A DNA stretch of 64,000 nt from Mariniphaga anaerophila (GTDB lineage Bacteria; Bacteroidota; Bacteroidia; Bacteroidales; Prolixibacteraceae): NCBI RefSeq assembly GCF_900129025.1, contig NZ_FQUM01000006.1, positions 62,001 through 126,000 on the forward strand, in the 5' to 3' direction. Below, piece by piece: positions 60,823 through 64,000 of this stretch; the first letter of the stretch is position 1, and every line of letters starts with the position of its first letter. Under the pieces are notes generated by a model. It was given only the letters and a program-made list of their open reading frames with translations. It was not told the origin of the DNA and did not search any database. The translations under genes were made by a program, and so were the position numbers.

Positions 60823-61824
60823 ATGAAAATTGGAAACCTCACACTAGAAGGAACCCCGCTTTTTTTGGCGCCCATGGAAGACGTCACCTATAAATCGTTT
60901 CGGTGGATGTGCAAAAAATATGGCGCTGACGTGATGTACACTGAGTTTGTTTCATCAGAAGCGCTGGTACGCGATGTAAAAAAATCGAAACAAAAAATGA
61001 CCCTGTTCGATTTTGACCGCCCGGTTGCCATCCAGATTTATGGGCACAACATCGATTCCATGGTACGTGCAGCGCAGGTAGCAGAAGAATTGCAACCCGA
61101 TTTTATCGACATCAATTTTGGGTGCCCCATGAAAAAAATTATCCGCCACGGAGCAGGAGCAGCCATGTTGCGCGATTTGCCGAAAATGCAACAAATGGCT
61201 GCGGCAATTGTAAAAGCCGTAAAAGTTCCGGTTACCGCCAAAACCCGACTGGGATGGGACAGTACCGACAAACCTGTATTGGAAGCTGCTCTGCGGCTAC
61301 AGGACGCGGGCATTGCAGCATTGGCAATACATGGCCGGACACGGGAGCAGTTGTACACCGGCGAAGCTGACTGGACACTAATTGGCGAGGTAAAAAACCA
61401 TCCTCAAATAGAAATTCCCATTATTGGAAACGGCGATATTACCGGAGCCAGAAAAGCAAAAGACCTTCTCGAAAAGACTGGGGTTGATGCGCTTATGATT
61501 GGACGCCCGGCTATTGGTCGCCCGTGGATTTTCAGAGAAATCAAACATTTCCTTCAGACTGAAGAGCTACTGCCCGCTCCAACAATTTCTGAAGTTGTTG
61601 AAAATGTAAAAGAACAAATGCAGCTTAACCTCGAATGGAAAGACAACGAACGCTCTGCCATTTTGATGATGCGCCGCCATTTTGCCAAATATTTCCCGGG
61701 ACTTCCCAATTTTCGCGAGCTAAAAATCAGGCTTCTGCGTGCCGAAACTAACAACGAAGTAACTGAAATTCTTGACGAAATAGTCGTAAAATACGGGGAA
61801 CTCACCCCCGACTATTCAGTCTGA
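60823..61824 (+). CDS. dusB: tRNA-dihydrouridine synthase
   Basis: 333 residues. TIM barrel with FMN-site LAPMEDVT, the catalytic Cys in INFGCPMKKI (residue about 105), RLGWD, IHGRTREQLYTGEADW and GNGDITGA. It reduces specific tRNA uridines to dihydrouridine; the DusB type is the common one in this phylum. Starts 76 bp after mntP. Confidence 0.95.
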   Translation: MKIGNLTLEGTPLFLAPMEDVTYKSFRWMCKKYGADVMYTEFVSSEALVRDVKKSKQKMTLFDFDRPVAIQIYGHNIDSMVRAAQVAEELQPDFIDINFGCPMKKIIRHGAGAAMLRDLPKMQQMAAAIVKAVKVPVTAKTRLGWDSTDKPVLEAALRLQDAGIAALAIHGRTREQLYTGEADWTLIGEVKNHPQIEIPIIGNGDITGARKAKDLLEKTGVDALMIGRPAIGRPWIFREIKHFLQTEELLPAPTISEVVENVKEQMQLNLEWKDNERSAILMMRRHFAKYFPGLPNFRELKIRLLRAETNNEVTEILDEIVVKYGELTPDYSV

Positions 61825-61896
61825 AAAACCAATAAAAAAGTGCAAACCATAACTTTTGTTACAATCTGCACTTTCCCCGGTTTCTGAAAATAGTTT

Positions 61897-62784
61897 TTAC
61901 CACGTAAAAGCGTAGCGCAACCTTATTCCAAACCCGCGCATACTTACTTTTTTTACAAAATTTCTATTCTCGTGTGCAGCATAAATAACCGTCCCCAAAT
62001 TCGGTTGTCCGGGGTCATCATTATTATAACCCACCAACCGGGTTTTTTCGATGCCCGTTTTCTTTAAATCGTTCAGGCCTAAATCAGCATAAACTCCTGC
62101 ATAAATCCGCTGGTTTTCCCCAAACATCTGTTTAATGCCCAATTCGAATTGCAATCCGTAACTGTGCTTTAATTCCAAATCTTCTTTCTCTCCTGACAAC
62201 TCATTCCAGTTTCCAAATCCGGCAAAAAGCGGACTTTCCAGAACGGCATCCCATTCCGGATAATACCCGGATGTTTCGAGATTGGTAGCTCGCGACTGAA
62301 AGCGAGAGGACAAAGGCACACCCCACTGAAAGCCGGCAGCACCAAAAAACCTGGTTTTTTCACCCAAAGTTTCATACTGAATACGAACCGGAATATTCAA
62401 CATATAAACCCATTGATCTTCATTGAGCGTTTCCATTGTTATCATATATTCAAAAGGATCTCCCTCTGTGTCGGTTGTTGCGTAAGAAACATCCAAGTCG
62501 GAAAATCCGTTTTTGGAATGATACTGTTGCAGTCCTGCGCCAATTGACACACTCCACGAACTGTCCAGATAAACAGCGTACTGGATGCCACCGCCAATAC
62601 CAAAACCCATTTCCCGCTCTCCACCCATTTCCGAAGAGTAGTTCAGAAAGCTGCTTCCTCCCTGCACATAAACCGACAGCTCGTTTTTCGCCACCGAAGA
62701 CTGGGCCGCAGCGTTTTCAACCAAACAGAAAAAACACAAGGCAGCCAAACAAATGGTGATGTAATATATACTTTTGTTATTCAT
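61897..62784 (-). CDS. outer-membrane beta-barrel protein
   Basis: 295 residues with a signal peptide (about 1-28) and eight or so alternating beta strands ending in RLRYAFTW, like small porin/OmpA-type barrels (SSFLNYSS, GFGIGGGIQYAV, YGLQFELGIKQM). Often such proteins are encoded beside large T9SS-exported proteins, here the next gene 12 bp upstream, possibly acting as their partner. No enzymatic motif. Confidence 0.8.
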   Translation of the reverse strand: MNNKSIYYITICLAALCFFCLVENAAAQSSVAKNELSVYVQGGSSFLNYSSEMGGEREMGFGIGGGIQYAVYLDSSWSVSIGAGLQQYHSKNGFSDLDVSYATTDTEGDPFEYMITMETLNEDQWVYMLNIPVRIQYETLGEKTRFFGAAGFQWGVPLSSRFQSRATNLETSGYYPEWDAVLESPLFAGFGNWNELSGEKEDLELKHSYGLQFELGIKQMFGENQRIYAGVYADLGLNDLKKTGIEKTRLVGYNNDDPGQPNLGTVIYAAHENRNFVKKVSMRGFGIRLRYAFTW

Positions 62785-62796
62785 GGTTTTATCTTT

Positions 62797-64000
62797 TTAT
62801 TGAACGACAATTTTTGTACTCAGATTAACTCCGCCGGCTGTTGTAGTAACAATATAAGTGCCCGGTGCAAGATTACCCGGCAAAACCAGCGGACTGTAAT
62901 TCTCCGGAGAACTCTTCTGATAAACAATATTCCCATAAATAGTTCTGATTTCGACAGTACGGCCAGAAAGCATCTCTGCGGTGAAGTTAGTTTCCACAAA
63001 TACTGTAGAACCTGAACGAACCGGATTGGGAGTAACTTTCAGAGCAAATGGGGAGTTGTGTTCTATGCTGAATTCGCAGGTACTGATAACGTCGCCCTCA
63101 TCGGTGGTCAGATTAACTTTGTAGCGTGCATCAGTATCCAACAGGTCGTTTTTATTATCACCGGCCGAAAACGACTGGCCGGTTCCAATGGGCTGACCGT
63201 CTTTATACCATTCAAAACTCACAAAATGATATCCACCGTTTGTTTCCGGATTATTATTAACCAGCAAAACATTATTGAATTTCTGAACAACAATATCATC
63301 GAACCGAAATGGCTTTTCAACAGTAATATGGTAGGTCATTGTTTCCACCTTATCCTGAGAAATTACCACCACATCTTTTTTGTAAATGCCCGGCACCGGA
63401 GCCTGCACTTCAAAAGCACTTTCTGTAGAAGTTGTGGCATTGGCCTCTGTGGTTATTCCAACCTGAACAGACTGCGATTCGTCATCACAATCCATCAAAT
63501 AATAAATTTCTTCCTCCGGATTTGTTATCACCATTCCCCCGATAGCCAGCTGATGAATAGTTGCATCGTTGCTTTCGATTACCAGAGTTGCAGTTAGAGT
63601 TATCTCCGGGCAATTTGTTCCCTCCAGCACAACAACTGCCTGCGCTTCATAAACTCCGGGCTCAGCATGTTCATTGTTTAAATAACTTACCACGGCACCT
63701 TCTGGCAGGTTGCTTACAGACAAGCTGTGCACTTCGCCGTTGGAACTTACCGTATCGCCGGCCATAGTTACTGCTTGCAAAGGCGACGGCTCTACAATTA
63801 CGGTTTGTTGCTGCGTAATGGAATTGCCGGCTGCATCTTCAAATATCCAGGTAATTATTGATTCTCCCGGTTCCGACAACGGGAAAGGAGTAACCGTAGT
63901 CCCCTGAATTTGTCCGTCAATATCGTCGGTAGCAGTAGGTACCAGCATGTCAGATTCCCGAATTTCACAATACGCAGTAACATTTTCAAGCAGTTCAACA
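62797..64000 (-). CDS. large T9SS-exported protein, C-terminal part (partial)
   Basis: Open from the right edge on the minus strand to the stop at 62797, about 401 residues visible; the N-terminus lies outside the window. Contains a HYR-like/beta repeat domain (PTATDDIDGQIQGTTVTPF ... ITWIFEDAAGNSITQ), further Ig-like segments, and a C-terminal type IX secretion sorting domain (TPNPVRSGSTVFVETNF ... LPGNLAPGTYIVTTTAGG ... TKIVV). It is exported through the PorU-dependent pathway and attached to the surface or released. The organism therefore has T9SS. Confidence 0.88.
   Translation of the reverse strand, partial: VELLENVTAYCEIRESDMLVPTATDDIDGQIQGTTVTPFPLSEPGESIITWIFEDAAGNSITQQQTVIVEPSPLQAVTMAGDTVSSNGEVHSLSVSNLPEGAVVSYLNNEHAEPGVYEAQAVVVLEGTNCPEITLTATLVIESNDATIHQLAIGGMVITNPEEEIYYLMDCDDESQSVQVGITTEANATTSTESAFEVQAPVPGIYKKDVVVISQDKVETMTYHITVEKPFRFDDIVVQKFNNVLLVNNNPETNGGYHFVSFEWYKDGQPIGTGQSFSAGDNKNDLLDTDARYKVNLTTDEGDVISTCEFSIEHNSPFALKVTPNPVRSGSTVFVETNFTAEMLSGRTVEIRTIYGNIVYQKSSPENYSPLVLPGNLAPGTYIVTTTAGGVNLSTKIVVQ

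Overview
The window is a chromosomal segment of a Bacteroidota bacterium, most likely an anaerobic or marine relative of the Bacteroidales/Marinilabiliales. The evidence is: a C-terminal type IX secretion sorting domain, a TonB-dependent receptor with a carboxypeptidase-D-like N-terminal domain, several domain families largely confined to the phylum (DUF4270, DUF4296, DUF4369, DUF4252), and promoters of the Bacteroidota form TTTG - about 20 nt - TAnnTTTG. The genus cannot be fixed from the sequence alone.

Layout, left to right. 1-3364: a corrinoid-dependent methyltransferase locus (a URO-D-type methyltransferase fused to thioredoxin-like domains and running off the left edge, a cobalamin-binding corrinoid protein, and a divergent AraC regulator), followed by a GntP-type permease. 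4998-9037: a tight run of secreted or membrane proteins built around a secreted YidD-domain protein. 9034-28966: mostly housekeeping genes (rmuC, a FabH-like synthase, lpxH, ribF, prmC, ribD, metF) mixed with small lipoproteins, an ECF sigma / anti-sigma / LTxxQ envelope-stress block at 20792-22876, and a 993-residue hybrid sensor kinase.

29161-36841 is a 7.7-kb integrated mobile element. It is bounded by a 17-bp direct repeat whose right copy is the 3' end of a tRNA-Arg(CCU) gene, and it has paired CGTTCCC motifs near both ends. It carries a tyrosine recombinase, a convergent XRE repressor, an excisionase-like protein, a RecA-fold ATPase, an inverted-repeat-rich candidate origin and a TOPRIM primase, then four short genes for membrane or DNA-binding proteins I do not recognise. 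I see no relaxase, capsid or terminase gene, so a satellite or cryptic integrative replicon is the best description.

37215-47643: a TrpB2-type tryptophan synthase beta chain preceded by a 29-codon reading frame with a Trp-His-Trp run and an intrinsic terminator (a possible attenuator), lplA, a lipoprotein/TonB-receptor pair, dtd, a MazG-like hydrolase, a polyprenyl synthetase, an ArsR regulator and a lipoprotein sulfatase. 47644-53949: six minus-strand genes that together look like a divergent chaperone-usher fibre system: three paralogous pilin-like proteins with one invariant cysteine each, an Ig-like chaperone, a 1003-residue outer-membrane barrel flanked by Ig-like/CarboxypepD/SPOR domains, and a terminal secreted protein. 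I regard this as the strongest candidate for an undescribed system. 54446-64000: panD, panC, a half-length GT5 protein, a DUF4270 lipoprotein, an ECF sigma factor with a membrane anti-sigma candidate and a DUF4252 protein, mntP, dusB, an outer-membrane barrel protein and the 3' end of a large T9SS-exported protein.

All product names come from reading translated motifs; no database search was possible. Start codons were chosen by signal-peptide position, family N-termini and ATG preference.
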